From JBKEBX01 sp047974615 (lineage in GTDB: Bacteria; Bacillota; Clostridia; Lachnospirales; CAMZNU01), in assembly GCA_047974615.1 (NCBI GenBank), contig JBKECM010000162.1, positions 1-22,027 on the forward strand: a DNA stretch of 22,027 nt. The letters run 5' to 3'. Positions 7,408-14,585 of the stretch are shown piece by piece; position 1 is the first letter of the stretch, and each line of letters starts with the position of its first letter. Both the position numbers and the translations under genes were made by a program. The notes below the pieces were generated by a model. It worked only from the letters and a program-made list of their open reading frames with translations. It searched no databases and was not told the DNA's origin.

Positions 7408-8327
7408 CCTATTGTACCTCCTTTATTTGCTAATAAGAAAAGCAATGCCATCTTAAGGGCTACTCCATTTGATATTTGGTCTTCTGAAAAAGTATGATTT
7501 GCAACGATTACTTTTGAAGATACTTCTATACCACGTTTTAGCTGTCCATTATGAACCACTATGGCATCACTATGTGCATAAGCTAACATTTTTTCATCGA
7601 TTTTATATGTTTTTTTGTACTCATTTTGACTTGGCAACAGTTGTTGATAAAATTCTTTTTCTCGTAAACTTTGGGACATTATAACATCTGCACCATCTAC
7701 GGCTTCATAAGGGTCATATGTTATTTTTACACCTAAGTTTTCATATATCCTAGGTACTAAAGTAGGGGGACCACATAATGTTATCTTTGCACCTAAAGTA
7801 TTAAGTGCCCATATACTGCTTTTTGCAACACTATTATTTAAAATATCACCAACTACGGATACTTTAAGGTTATTAAAGCCACCTTTATATTTTTTTATAC
7901 ACATAAGGTCAAGTAATGCTTGTGTGGGATTTTCATTCATACCGTCACCGGCGTTTATTACACTTGCACGTACATTTTGGGCTAAAAGATTACAACTTCC
8001 TGACATAGGGTGGTTCATTACAATAAAATCTCCACCCATTTGCTCTATAAAGTGACCTAGTTCATTTATGTTATAAAAGTCTGTTGAGTTTGTTTGGGCA
8101 CTTGTAAGATCTGCAATATTTGACATAAGATATTGACTTGCAAGCTGAAAAGAAAGCTTAGCAGGGCCATCTTCTTGTATAAATATCATTATTATCGTTT
8201 TTCCACTTAAGTGTGGTACTCTTTTTTTATCATTTTTTAAAAGTGCTTTCATAGTATTCGCTGTGTTTAAAATACTATTTATCTCTTGTTCAGGGATATT
8301 TTTCATTGAGAGAAAGTCTTTACTCAA
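7404..8327 (-). CDS. Aspartate carbamoyltransferase homologue lacking catalytic residues (pseudo-ATCase)
   Basis: A 307-aa protein of normal ATCase length with family landmarks SVINAGDG, NPTQALLDL, KVSVVGDI and GVALKMALL. The catalytic residues are replaced. The carbamoyl-phosphate loop STRTR is Asp53-Gly-Pro-Ala-Lys57; the MRHP Arg is Asn105; the HPTQ His is Asn133; the Arg after GD is Ser166; the TRVQ Arg and Gln are Gln219 and Leu221; the HPLP loop is HNGQ (259-262); the 80s-loop Ser/Lys are not recognisable. I chose the TTG at 8327 because GGAGG lies 8 bp upstream; it overlaps the rluD stop (TTGAGTAA). An in-frame TTG at 8342 would put this Shine-Dalgarno site inside the coding region. 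The frame is uninterrupted, so a non-catalytic role is inferred. Ornithine carbamoyltransferase is less likely for the same reasons. Confidence 0.88.
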   Translation of the reverse strand: MSKDFLSMKNIPEQEINSILNTANTMKALLKNDKKRVPHLSGKTIIMIFIQEDGPAKLSFQLASQYLMSNIADLTSAQTNSTDFYNINELGHFIEQMGGDFIVMNHPMSGSCNLLAQNVRASVINAGDGMNENPTQALLDLMCIKKYKGGFNNLKVSVVGDILNNSVAKSSIWALNTLGAKITLCGPPTLVPRIYENLGVKITYDPYEAVDGADVIMSQSLREKEFYQQLLPSQNEYKKTYKIDEKMLAYAHSDAIVVHNGQLKRGIEVSSKVIVANHTFSEDQISNGVALKMALLFLLANKGGTIG

Positions 8328-9309
8328 AAATTTCACCTCCAAGTTTTTTTATAAGTTTACACATACTTTCAGGTAGTTGCGAATTAAATTCCATATATTC
8401 TTCTGTACGTGGGTGTATAAATCCTAGCTTTTTTGCATGTAGTGCTTGACCTTTTAGCTTATGATGTTGCTTGCTACTACCATATGTAGCATCACCCAAA
8501 AGATAGTGTCCGATACTTCCAAGATGCACTCTTATTTGATGAGTTCGTCCTGTTTCAAGTTTACATTCAATATGAGTTGCATTTGATAATACTTCTATTA
8601 CTTTATAGTGAGTAACAGCGTGTCTACCATTTTGATCAAGACACATTTTTTTTCTATCATTTTTGTCACGTCCTATAGGTCGATTAATTGTTCCTTCTAG
8701 GTCTTTTACTTTGTTTATTACTATGGCGGAATATATACGTGTCATAGTATGTTCTTCTAATTGTTTTGCTAAATGTACGTGGGCAAAATCATTTTTTGCT
8801 ATTACAATTATTCCCGAAGTATCTTTATCAATTCTATGTACGATGCCCGGTCTTAATTCTCCGTTTATTCCTGAAAGTGTATTTTTTGTGTGAAACATTA
8901 GCCCGTTTACTAAGGTGTCATTTTGGTGACCATTGCCCGGGTGGACTACTACACCTTGTTCCTTATCAATTACTATAATATCATCATCTTCAAAAAGTAT
9001 ATTCAGTGGCATTTCTACAGGCAAAATTTCTACTTCTTTAGGTTTTAAAAATAAAATTTTAACTAAATCATTTTCTCGTAGCTTATAGTTACTTTTTACA
9101 GATTTATAATTTACTGTTATAAAATTATTTTCTATTTGTTTTTGAATATTACTTCTTGAAAACATAGGTAGCATATCTGAACAAAAATGGTCTATGCGAG
9201 TATTTTTTTGCTCTAATGATATCTTAAAACTTTGTATTTCTTCAATGTTTTCTGCGTCTATATCAATATCTAAGTCTTCCAAAAAATCTAAATCCATTTC
9301 TTTAGTCAT
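8320..9309 (-). CDS. rluD: RluD-type ribosomal RNA pseudouridine synthase
   Basis: A 329-aa RluA/RluD-family enzyme, which isomerises uridine to pseudouridine in 23S rRNA. An acidic leader (about residues 4-28) precedes an S4 RNA-binding domain (RIDHFCSDMLPMFSRSNIQK to ENDLVKIL) and the catalytic domain with HRIDKDTSG, whose Asp161 is the expected nucleophile, plus RTHQIRVHL and LLGDATYG. ATG at 9309 is chosen because AAGGA precedes it and it overlaps the lspA stop by eight bases; a start at 9330 has no ribosome site. It is the counterpart of Bacillus ylyB, which also follows lspA. The gene symbol is given at family level. Confidence 0.92.
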   Translation of the reverse strand: MTKEMDLDFLEDLDIDIDAENIEEIQSFKISLEQKNTRIDHFCSDMLPMFSRSNIQKQIENNFITVNYKSVKSNYKLRENDLVKILFLKPKEVEILPVEMPLNILFEDDDIIVIDKEQGVVVHPGNGHQNDTLVNGLMFHTKNTLSGINGELRPGIVHRIDKDTSGIIVIAKNDFAHVHLAKQLEEHTMTRIYSAIVINKVKDLEGTINRPIGRDKNDRKKMCLDQNGRHAVTHYKVIEVLSNATHIECKLETGRTHQIRVHLGSIGHYLLGDATYGSSKQHHKLKGQALHAKKLGFIHPRTEEYMEFNSQLPESMCKLIKKLGGEIFE

Positions 9310-9772
9310 TTGCTTTATCTTCCTTCTCAAAAAATATTGTAACTAATGCAAGTAAAATACTTCCTACTACAACATAAACATCTGCCATATTAAAAACTGG
9401 AAAACTTATAAAGCCAAACTCTAAGAAATCAACCACATAAGTTCTAAAAAAACGGTCAATAAAATTTCCAAGTGCACCAGATATAATAAGTAGTATGATA
9501 AAATCTATTCTTTTAAATGTAAAATATTTTTTACGATTAACTAAAATCCATATTAAAAAACAAGTTACTATAAGTGAAATAATAGATAGTGCAAAAGTAT
9601 TATTTGAAAACATACCCCATGCGGCACCCCTGTTTTCTACATATACAAAATTCAATAAATTTGGAATTATTTCAACTCTGCCATTTCCCATTAGGTTCAA
9701 AATAGCTAGATGCTTTGTTAACTGGTCTATTGCCACTAATATAGCTACAAAAATTATATATATAAAATACAT
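9302..9772 (-). CDS. lspA: Lipoprotein signal peptidase (signal peptidase II)
   Basis: A 156-aa polytopic membrane aspartyl protease that removes signal peptides from diacylglyceryl-prolipoproteins; the lipoprotein phosphoesterase at 20494 is a likely substrate. Four hydrophobic segments are evident. Family motifs are DQLTK, NRGAAWGMF, GALGNFIDR, VVDF with Asp115 and FNMAD with Asp131, the probable catalytic pair. ATG follows AAGGAG. It starts 10 bp after the 84-aa gene and overlaps rluD by eight bases, so it is translated within the same operon. Confidence 0.96.
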   Translation of the reverse strand: MYFIYIIFVAILVAIDQLTKHLAILNLMGNGRVEIIPNLLNFVYVENRGAAWGMFSNNTFALSIISLIVTCFLIWILVNRKKYFTFKRIDFIILLIISGALGNFIDRFFRTYVVDFLEFGFISFPVFNMADVYVVVGSILLALVTIFFEKEDKAND

Positions 9773-9782
9773 TTCATTCTCC

Positions 9783-10037
9783 TTAAAAAATTAAATCGTA
9801 AAAATCCCATTCTTCTTTTAAAATATCAAGAAAATCTTTAGAGGTTGGAAATTTTACAAAGGTTACTTCTACTGTAAAGCCATTATATTTTTCATCTTCA
9901 ATAACAGCACTACCACAAAAAATAGCATTATCTTCACATAGTTCTATTGTATCAACATAAAAGTCTATGTCGTCCTCTTCAATTTTAATATAATTTTCTT
10001 CTGTTGCTTTTAAGTCTTCTGGACAGTTTATTATCAT
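9783..10037 (-). CDS. 84-aa acidic protein of unknown function
   Basis: I do not recognise this protein. It is strongly acidic (many Asp/Glu, few Lys) with alternating hydrophobic and charged residues suggesting a small beta-rich domain, two Cys (EDNAIFCG and LCED) and an aromatic C-terminus (EEWDFYDLIF). It has a good ribosome site (AGAGGTAAATT before ATG), its own upstream promoter, and only 10 bp separate it from lspA, so it is a real first gene of the operon. It has no signal peptide or membrane segment. Confidence 0.7.
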   Translation of the reverse strand: MIINCPEDLKATEENYIKIEEDDIDFYVDTIELCEDNAIFCGSAVIEDEKYNGFTVEVTFVKFPTSKDFLDILKEEWDFYDLIF

Positions 10038-10078
10038 AATTTACCTCTTTATCTTTAAAATAGTCTTAAATATACATC

Positions 10079-10107
10079 ATTATAACATAAAAAATATTGT
10101 ACTGCAA
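10079..10107 (-). promoter_or_regulatory. Promoter of the 84-aa/lspA/rluD/pyrB/pyrC operon
   Basis: On the minus strand TTGCAG (10107-10102), a 17-bp spacer and TATAAT (10084-10079). It lies about 40 bp upstream of the start at 10037 and diverges from the glycyl-tRNA synthetase promoter. Confidence 0.65.
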
Positions 10108-10111
10108 AACT

Positions 10112-10166
10112 ATTTCAAATAAAAGTAAGGTTTGTTGTAAATTATTTGAAATTTTAATGTTACAAC
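10112..10166. repeat. Interleaved inverted repeats between divergent promoters
   Basis: Two perfect inverted repeats overlap each other. ATTTCAAATAA (10112-10122) pairs with 10142-10152, and GTTGTAA (10134-10140) pairs with TTACAAC (10160-10166). The second arm ends exactly at the -35 of the plus-strand promoter, and the first begins just upstream of the minus-strand -35. Since the pairings are mutually nested they could form alternative structures or two operators. Confidence 0.5.
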
Positions 10167-10195
10167 TTGACAAGTATTTTGTTTTATTTTAAAAT
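10167..10195 (+). promoter_or_regulatory. Promoter of glycyl-tRNA synthetase gene
   Basis: TTGACA (10167-10172), 17-bp spacer, TAAAAT (10190-10195). The transcript would begin near 10202, leaving a leader of about 37 nt. That is too short for a T-box, the common control of aminoacyl-tRNA synthetase genes in Bacillota. Confidence 0.75.
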
Positions 10196-10238
10196 AAAGT
10201 AAATATAATTAAAAAAATTAATTATTTAGGAGGCTGTT

Positions 10239-11621
10239 ATGGAAAAAACAATGGATAAAGTTGTTGCTTTATGTAAAAATCGTGGTTTTATTTTTCCGGG
10301 TTCTGAAATATACGGTGGTTTAGCTAACTCTTGGGACTATGGTCCTTATGGAGTTGAACTTAAAAACAACGTAAAAAAAGCATGGTGGGAAAAATTTGTT
10401 CAAGAAAATAAATACAATGTTGGCATTGATTGTGCTATACTTATGAATCCAAATGTTTGGGTAGCTTCTGGTCACGTTGGTGGTTTTGCTGACCCTTTAA
10501 TGGATTGTAAAGAGTGTAAAGAACGTTTTAGAGCAGATAAGCTTATAGAAGATTTTATGGCTAAACAAGGGTCTGAAGAAGTTGTTGATGGCTGGTCAAA
10601 TGATAAAATGAAAGAATATATTGACTCAAATAACATTGACTGTCCTAGTTGTGGTAAACATAACTTTACTGATATACGTCAGTTTAATCTTATGTTTAAG
10701 ACCTTTGCTGGAGTTACTGAAGATAGTAAAAATGTTGTTTATTTACGCCCTGAAACGGCTCAAGGTATTTTTGTAAACTTTAATAATGTGCAACGTTCTT
10801 CACGTAAAAAAGTGCCTTTTGGTATAGGTCAAATAGGTAAATCTTTTAGAAATGAGATAACTCCGGGTAACTTTGTATTCCGTACTCGTGAGTTTGAACA
10901 AATGGAGCTTGAGTTTTTCTGTAAGCCTGATACTGATCTTGAATGGTTTGAATACTGGAAGCAGTTCTGTATTGACTGGTTATTAAGTTTAGATATAAAT
11001 AAAGAAAATTTAAGAATACGTGACCATTCGCCAGAAGAACTTTCACACTATTCTAAGGCTACTACGGACATAGAATTCCGTTTCCCATTTGGATTTGGTG
11101 AGTTATGGGGTATTGCAGATAGAACAGATTTTGACCTTAAGAGTCATCAAGAGTCTTCAGGTAAAAATATGCTATATAATGACCCGTACACAAACGAAAA
11201 GTACATTCCTTATGTTATTGAACCTTCTTTGGGGGCTGACCGTGTTACTTTAGCTTTCCTTTGTGAAGCTTATGATGAAGAAGTACTTGAAGATGGTGAA
11301 ATACGTAATGTTATGCATTTTCACCCTGCACTTGCTCCTATAAAAGTTGCTGTGTTGCCACTTGTTAAGAAACTAAACGATGAAGCTGAGAAAATATTTG
11401 AAGATATTTCAAAACTTTATAATTGTGAATATGATGATGCAGGTGCTATAGGTAAAAGATATAGACGTCAAGATGAAATAGGTACACCTTTCTGTATAAC
11501 TGTTGACTTTGATACACTAGAAGATGGTACAGTTACTGTTCGTCATAGAGATTCTATGGAGCAAGAAAGAATAAAAGTTTCAGAATTAAAGGAATATTTC
11601 TCTGATAAATTCATTTTTTAG
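10239..11621 (+). CDS. glyS: Glycyl-tRNA synthetase, single-chain (alpha2) type
   Basis: A 460-aa class II synthetase that charges tRNA-Gly. The N-terminus (KNRGFIFPGSEIYGG) is typical of the eukaryote/archaeal-like alpha2 enzyme also found in many Bacillota. Cys90/Cys93 and Cys135/Cys138 form two CxxC pairs, consistent with a zinc site in the insertion. Class II motifs are visible as RPETAQGIF, FRNEITPGNFVFRTREFEQ (motif 2) and EPSLGADR (motif 3). The C-terminal ~110 residues are the anticodon-binding domain (APIKVAVLPL). ATG follows TAGGAGG. It has its own promoter and short leader. Confidence 0.97.
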   Translation: MEKTMDKVVALCKNRGFIFPGSEIYGGLANSWDYGPYGVELKNNVKKAWWEKFVQENKYNVGIDCAILMNPNVWVASGHVGGFADPLMDCKECKERFRADKLIEDFMAKQGSEEVVDGWSNDKMKEYIDSNNIDCPSCGKHNFTDIRQFNLMFKTFAGVTEDSKNVVYLRPETAQGIFVNFNNVQRSSRKKVPFGIGQIGKSFRNEITPGNFVFRTREFEQMELEFFCKPDTDLEWFEYWKQFCIDWLLSLDINKENLRIRDHSPEELSHYSKATTDIEFRFPFGFGELWGIADRTDFDLKSHQESSGKNMLYNDPYTNEKYIPYVIEPSLGADRVTLAFLCEAYDEEVLEDGEIRNVMHFHPALAPIKVAVLPLVKKLNDEAEKIFEDISKLYNCEYDDAGAIGKRYRRQDEIGTPFCITVDFDTLEDGTVTVRHRDSMEQERIKVSELKEYFSDKFIF

Positions 11622-11696
11622 TAGAAAGTAACAAAAAATTAGAAATTTATTTAATATATTTCTATATAAGAAATTTTCTAATGTTTGATTTTCTAC
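11621..11696. repeat. Long imperfect hairpin after glyS
   Basis: The outer arms GTAGAAA (11621-11627) and TTTCTAC (11690-11696) and inner arms ATTAGAAATTT (11638-11648) and AAATTTTCTAAT (11671-11682, one bulge) can fold into one long stem-loop that begins at the glyS stop codon. No T-tract follows, so it is either a 3' stabilising structure or a non-canonical terminator. Confidence 0.5.
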
Positions 11697-11732
11697 TTAA
11701 AATTATTCTTAAATTATGTTATAATTAACATA
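11697..11732 (+). promoter_or_regulatory. ppdK promoter with palindrome over the -10
   Basis: A weak -35 TTAAAA (11697-11702), 17-bp spacer and TATAAT (11720-11725). The -10 is centred in a perfect palindrome TATGTTA-TAAT-TAACATA (11715-11732), a possible repressor site. Confidence 0.55.
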
Positions 11733-11733
11733 G

Positions 11734-11797
11734 TTTAAAGAAGTTTAGCGTTCTTTAAATAATTCTATATTTTAAAATAACAAAAGTTTTACTTTTG
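11734..11797 (+). promoter_or_regulatory. Two hairpins in the ppdK leader
   Basis: TTTAAAGAA (11734-11742) pairs with TTCTTTAAA (11751-11759) around an 8-base loop, and CAAAAGT (11781-11787) pairs with ACTTTTG (11791-11797) around TTT. The first stands at the likely 5' end of the mRNA, where such stems often protect transcripts; ppdK has the codon pattern of a highly expressed gene. Confidence 0.45.
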
Positions 11798-11822
11798 CAT
11801 AAAAACTAGGAGGTCTATAATT

Positions 11823-14444
11823 ATGACAAAATGGGTCTATATGTTCTCAGAAGGCGATAGAACAATGAAAAATTTACTTGGAGGTAAAGGTGCTAATCTT
11901 GCAGATATGACAACGCTTGGCTTACCTATTCCACAAGGATTTACTGTTACTACTGAGGCTTGTACACACTACAATAAAAATGGTAAAGTTTTAGCTGATG
12001 ATATTAAAGCTCAAGTTGACGCATCTGTTGTTGAACTTGAAAAAATCTCTGGCAAAAAGTTTGGTGACCTTGAAAATCCTTTATTAGTATCTGTTCGTTC
12101 TGGCGCTCGTGCTTCTATGCCTGGTATGATGGATACAGTTTTAAACCTTGGTTTAAATGATGAGGCTACTAAGGCTTTAGCTAGTAAAACAAATAATGAT
12201 CGTTTTGCATATGACTCTTATCGTCGTTTTATTATGATGTTTGCAGACGTTGTTATCGGTGTTAATAAACATAAGTTTGAAAGAGAACTTGATAAATATA
12301 AAGAAGATAAAAACATTAAATCTGATACAGAAATGTCTGGTGAAGACTGGAAAGAAATTTGTACAAGATTTAAGAAAATCTATAAAGATGATCAAGGTAA
12401 AGATTTCCCTTCTGACGCTAAAGAGCAATTATATGAATCAATAACTGCTGTTTTCCGTTCTTGGGATAACGAAAGAGCTCACGTTTATAGAAGAATGAAC
12501 GAAATCCCTTATGAGTGGGGTACTGCTGTAAACGTTCAACAAATGGTTTTCGGTAATATGGGTAAAACATCTGGTACAGGTGTTGTATTTACTCGTGACG
12601 TTGCAACTGGTGAAAACAAAATTTACGGTGAGTATATGGTTGATGCACAAGGTGAAGACGTTGTTGCTGGTGTTCGTACTCCTGAAAAATTTGAAAACCT
12701 TGAAAAAGAATTCCCTGCTATTTATACAGAGTTTATGGCTATCGCTTCTAAACTTGAAAAACATTATAAAGATGTTCAAGATATGGAAATTACTTTTGAA
12801 GAAAACAAATTATACATTCTTCAAACTAGAAATGCAAAAAGAACAGCTGGTGCTGCTTTAAAAATCGCTGTTGATTTAGTTGAGGAAGGATTAATCACTA
12901 AAGAAGAAGCTATCGCTATGGTAGATCCTAAGTCTTTAGACCAATTATTACACCCTCAATTTGATGTTAAAGCTTTAAAAGCTGCTAGTCCTATTGGTAA
13001 AGCTTTACCTGCATCACCTGGTGCTGCTACTGGTAAGTGTTACTTTAGTGCTGAAGATGCTGCTGTTGCTGCTGGTCGTGGCGAAGCTGTTATCCTTGTT
13101 CGTCTTGAAACTTCTCCAGAAGATATCGTTGGTATGGAAGTATCAAAAGGTATATTAACTGTACGTGGTGGCATGACTTCTCACGCTGCTGTTGTTGCTC
13201 GTGGTATGGGTCGTTGTTGTGTATCTGGTTGTGAAGAAATCAAAATGGACGAGCACAACAAGAAATTTGAACTTGGTGGAAAAGTATATGTTGAAGGAGA
13301 TGAAATCTCTTTAGACGGTTCTACTGGTAATATCTACGGTGAAGCTATTCCTACTCAAGAAGCAGAAATTTCTGGATATTTTGCTACATTTATGTCTTGG
13401 GCTGACGAAATCAGAACACTTAAAGTTCGTACAAATGCTGACTCTCCAAAAGATGCTTTAAAAGCTATTGAGTTTGGTGCTGAAGGTATCGGTCTTACTC
13501 GTACTGAGCATATGTTCTTTGAAGAAGACAGAATTAACAAAATGCGTCAAATGATTCTAGCTGATACTGAAGCTGAAAGAGTTAAAGCATTAGATGGTTT
13601 ATTACCATTCCAAAAAGCTGACTTTGTTGGTATATATGAAGCAATGAAAGAATTACCTGTAACTGTACGTTTACTTGACCCTCCATTACATGAGTTTTTA
13701 CCAAACTCTGATGAAGACTTCAAAGAAATCGCTACTGCTTTAGGTAAAACTGTAGATGAATTAAAGCAAAAAGCTCATGCTTTACATGAACTTAACCCAA
13801 TGATGGGTCATAGAGGCTGTCGTCTTGCTGTTTCTTATCCAGAAATCGCTAAAATGCAAACTCGTGCTATCATCGAAGCTGCTATTCAAGTTAAAAAAGA
13901 AAAAGGTTACAATGTAGTTCCTGAAATTATGGTTCCACTTGTAGGCGAAGTTAAAGAATTAAAATTCGTTAAAGATTTAATCGTTGAAACAGCTGATAAG
14001 TTAATCGCTGAAGCTGGTATCGAATTAAAATACATGGTTGGTACTATGATTGAAATTCCTCGTGCTGCTTTAACTGCTGATGCTATCGCTGAAGAAGCTG
14101 AGTTCTTCTCTTTCGGTACTAACGACTTAACTCAAATGACTTACGGTTTATCTCGTGATGATGCTGGTAAAATCTTAAATGACTATATCGGTAACAAAAT
14201 CTATGAAGTTGACCCAACTGCTCGTTTAGACCAAACAGGTGTAGGACAACTTATGGATATTGCTTGTACAAAAGGTAAAGCTACTCGTTCAAATATCAAA
14301 CTTGGTATTTGTGGTGAGCATGGTGGTGACCCTACTTCTATCGACTTCTGTCATAGAATTGGCTTAAACTATGTATCTTGTTCTCCTTTCCGTGTGCCAA
14401 TCGCAAGACTTGCTGCAGCACAAGCTGTATTAAGAAATAAATAA
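11823..14444 (+). CDS. ppdK: Pyruvate, phosphate dikinase
   Basis: An 873-aa enzyme interconverting pyruvate + ATP + Pi and PEP + AMP + PPi, used by many anaerobes in PPi-linked glycolysis. The N-terminal ATP-binding region starts VYMFSEGDRTMKNLLGGKGANLA. The phosphohistidine domain has GGMTSHAA with His454. The C-terminal PEP/pyruvate barrel ends with GICGEHGGDP and Cys830. These positions are within one residue of the classical Clostridium symbiosum enzyme, so the protein is complete. The start ATG follows AGGAGG. Strong bias for GCT, GGT, CGT and GAA codons suggests high expression. A separate promoter and terminator make it monocistronic. Confidence 0.98.
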   Translation: MTKWVYMFSEGDRTMKNLLGGKGANLADMTTLGLPIPQGFTVTTEACTHYNKNGKVLADDIKAQVDASVVELEKISGKKFGDLENPLLVSVRSGARASMPGMMDTVLNLGLNDEATKALASKTNNDRFAYDSYRRFIMMFADVVIGVNKHKFERELDKYKEDKNIKSDTEMSGEDWKEICTRFKKIYKDDQGKDFPSDAKEQLYESITAVFRSWDNERAHVYRRMNEIPYEWGTAVNVQQMVFGNMGKTSGTGVVFTRDVATGENKIYGEYMVDAQGEDVVAGVRTPEKFENLEKEFPAIYTEFMAIASKLEKHYKDVQDMEITFEENKLYILQTRNAKRTAGAALKIAVDLVEEGLITKEEAIAMVDPKSLDQLLHPQFDVKALKAASPIGKALPASPGAATGKCYFSAEDAAVAAGRGEAVILVRLETSPEDIVGMEVSKGILTVRGGMTSHAAVVARGMGRCCVSGCEEIKMDEHNKKFELGGKVYVEGDEISLDGSTGNIYGEAIPTQEAEISGYFATFMSWADEIRTLKVRTNADSPKDALKAIEFGAEGIGLTRTEHMFFEEDRINKMRQMILADTEAERVKALDGLLPFQKADFVGIYEAMKELPVTVRLLDPPLHEFLPNSDEDFKEIATALGKTVDELKQKAHALHELNPMMGHRGCRLAVSYPEIAKMQTRAIIEAAIQVKKEKGYNVVPEIMVPLVGEVKELKFVKDLIVETADKLIAEAGIELKYMVGTMIEIPRAALTADAIAEEAEFFSFGTNDLTQMTYGLSRDDAGKILNDYIGNKIYEVDPTARLDQTGVGQLMDIACTKGKATRSNIKLGICGEHGGDPTSIDFCHRIGLNYVSCSPFRVPIARLAAAQAVLRNK

Positions 14445-14461
14445 TATTAGTTTAAATATAG

Positions 14462-14500
14462 AAGGTGTAAAATTTAATTTTAAGTTTTACACCTTTTTTA
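14462..14500 (+). terminator. ppdK terminator
   Basis: AAGGTGTAAAA (14462-14472) pairs with TTTTACACCTT (14485-14495) and is followed by more T residues to 14499. It lies 18 bp after the ppdK stop. Confidence 0.9.
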
Positions 14501-14508
14501 TATATAAA

Positions 14509-14542
14509 TATGTAGTTTATACAATAATGTATGTAGTTTATA
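14509..14542. promoter_or_regulatory. 13-bp direct repeat with 21-bp period upstream of a promoter
   Basis: TATGTAGTTTATA occurs perfectly at 14509-14521 and again at 14530-14542. The start-to-start distance is exactly 21 bp (two helical turns) and the second copy ends 9 bp before the -35. LytTR-type response regulators such as AgrA bind pairs of ~9-bp direct half-sites with 12-bp gaps, i.e. the same 21-bp period; the core GTAGTTTAT is broadly similar. Binding by such a regulator is an inference. Confidence 0.6.
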
Positions 14543-14551
14543 TAAAGTGTC

Positions 14552-14579
14552 TTTAAATTTTGAAAATTGGTGATATAAT
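14552..14579 (+). promoter_or_regulatory. Promoter in the ppdK-ferredoxin gap
   Basis: TTTAAA (14552-14557), 16-bp spacer, consensus TATAAT (14574-14579). The weak -35 next to a double site fits an activator-dependent promoter. The predicted start is near 14586, at the foot of the hairpin described next. Confidence 0.55.
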
Positions 14580-14585
14580 ATAAAA

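Noticed and set aside
10196..10238. T-box leader expected before a glycyl-tRNA synthetase gene
   Set aside because: The promoter at 10167-10195 leaves only about 37 nt of leader; no T-box bulge sequence (TGGNACCGCG-like) is present.
12177..12861. Several frames of 67-113 aa on both strands inside ppdK
   Set aside because: They overlap a complete, conserved enzyme and have shadow-like composition (Phe/Leu/Lys-rich).
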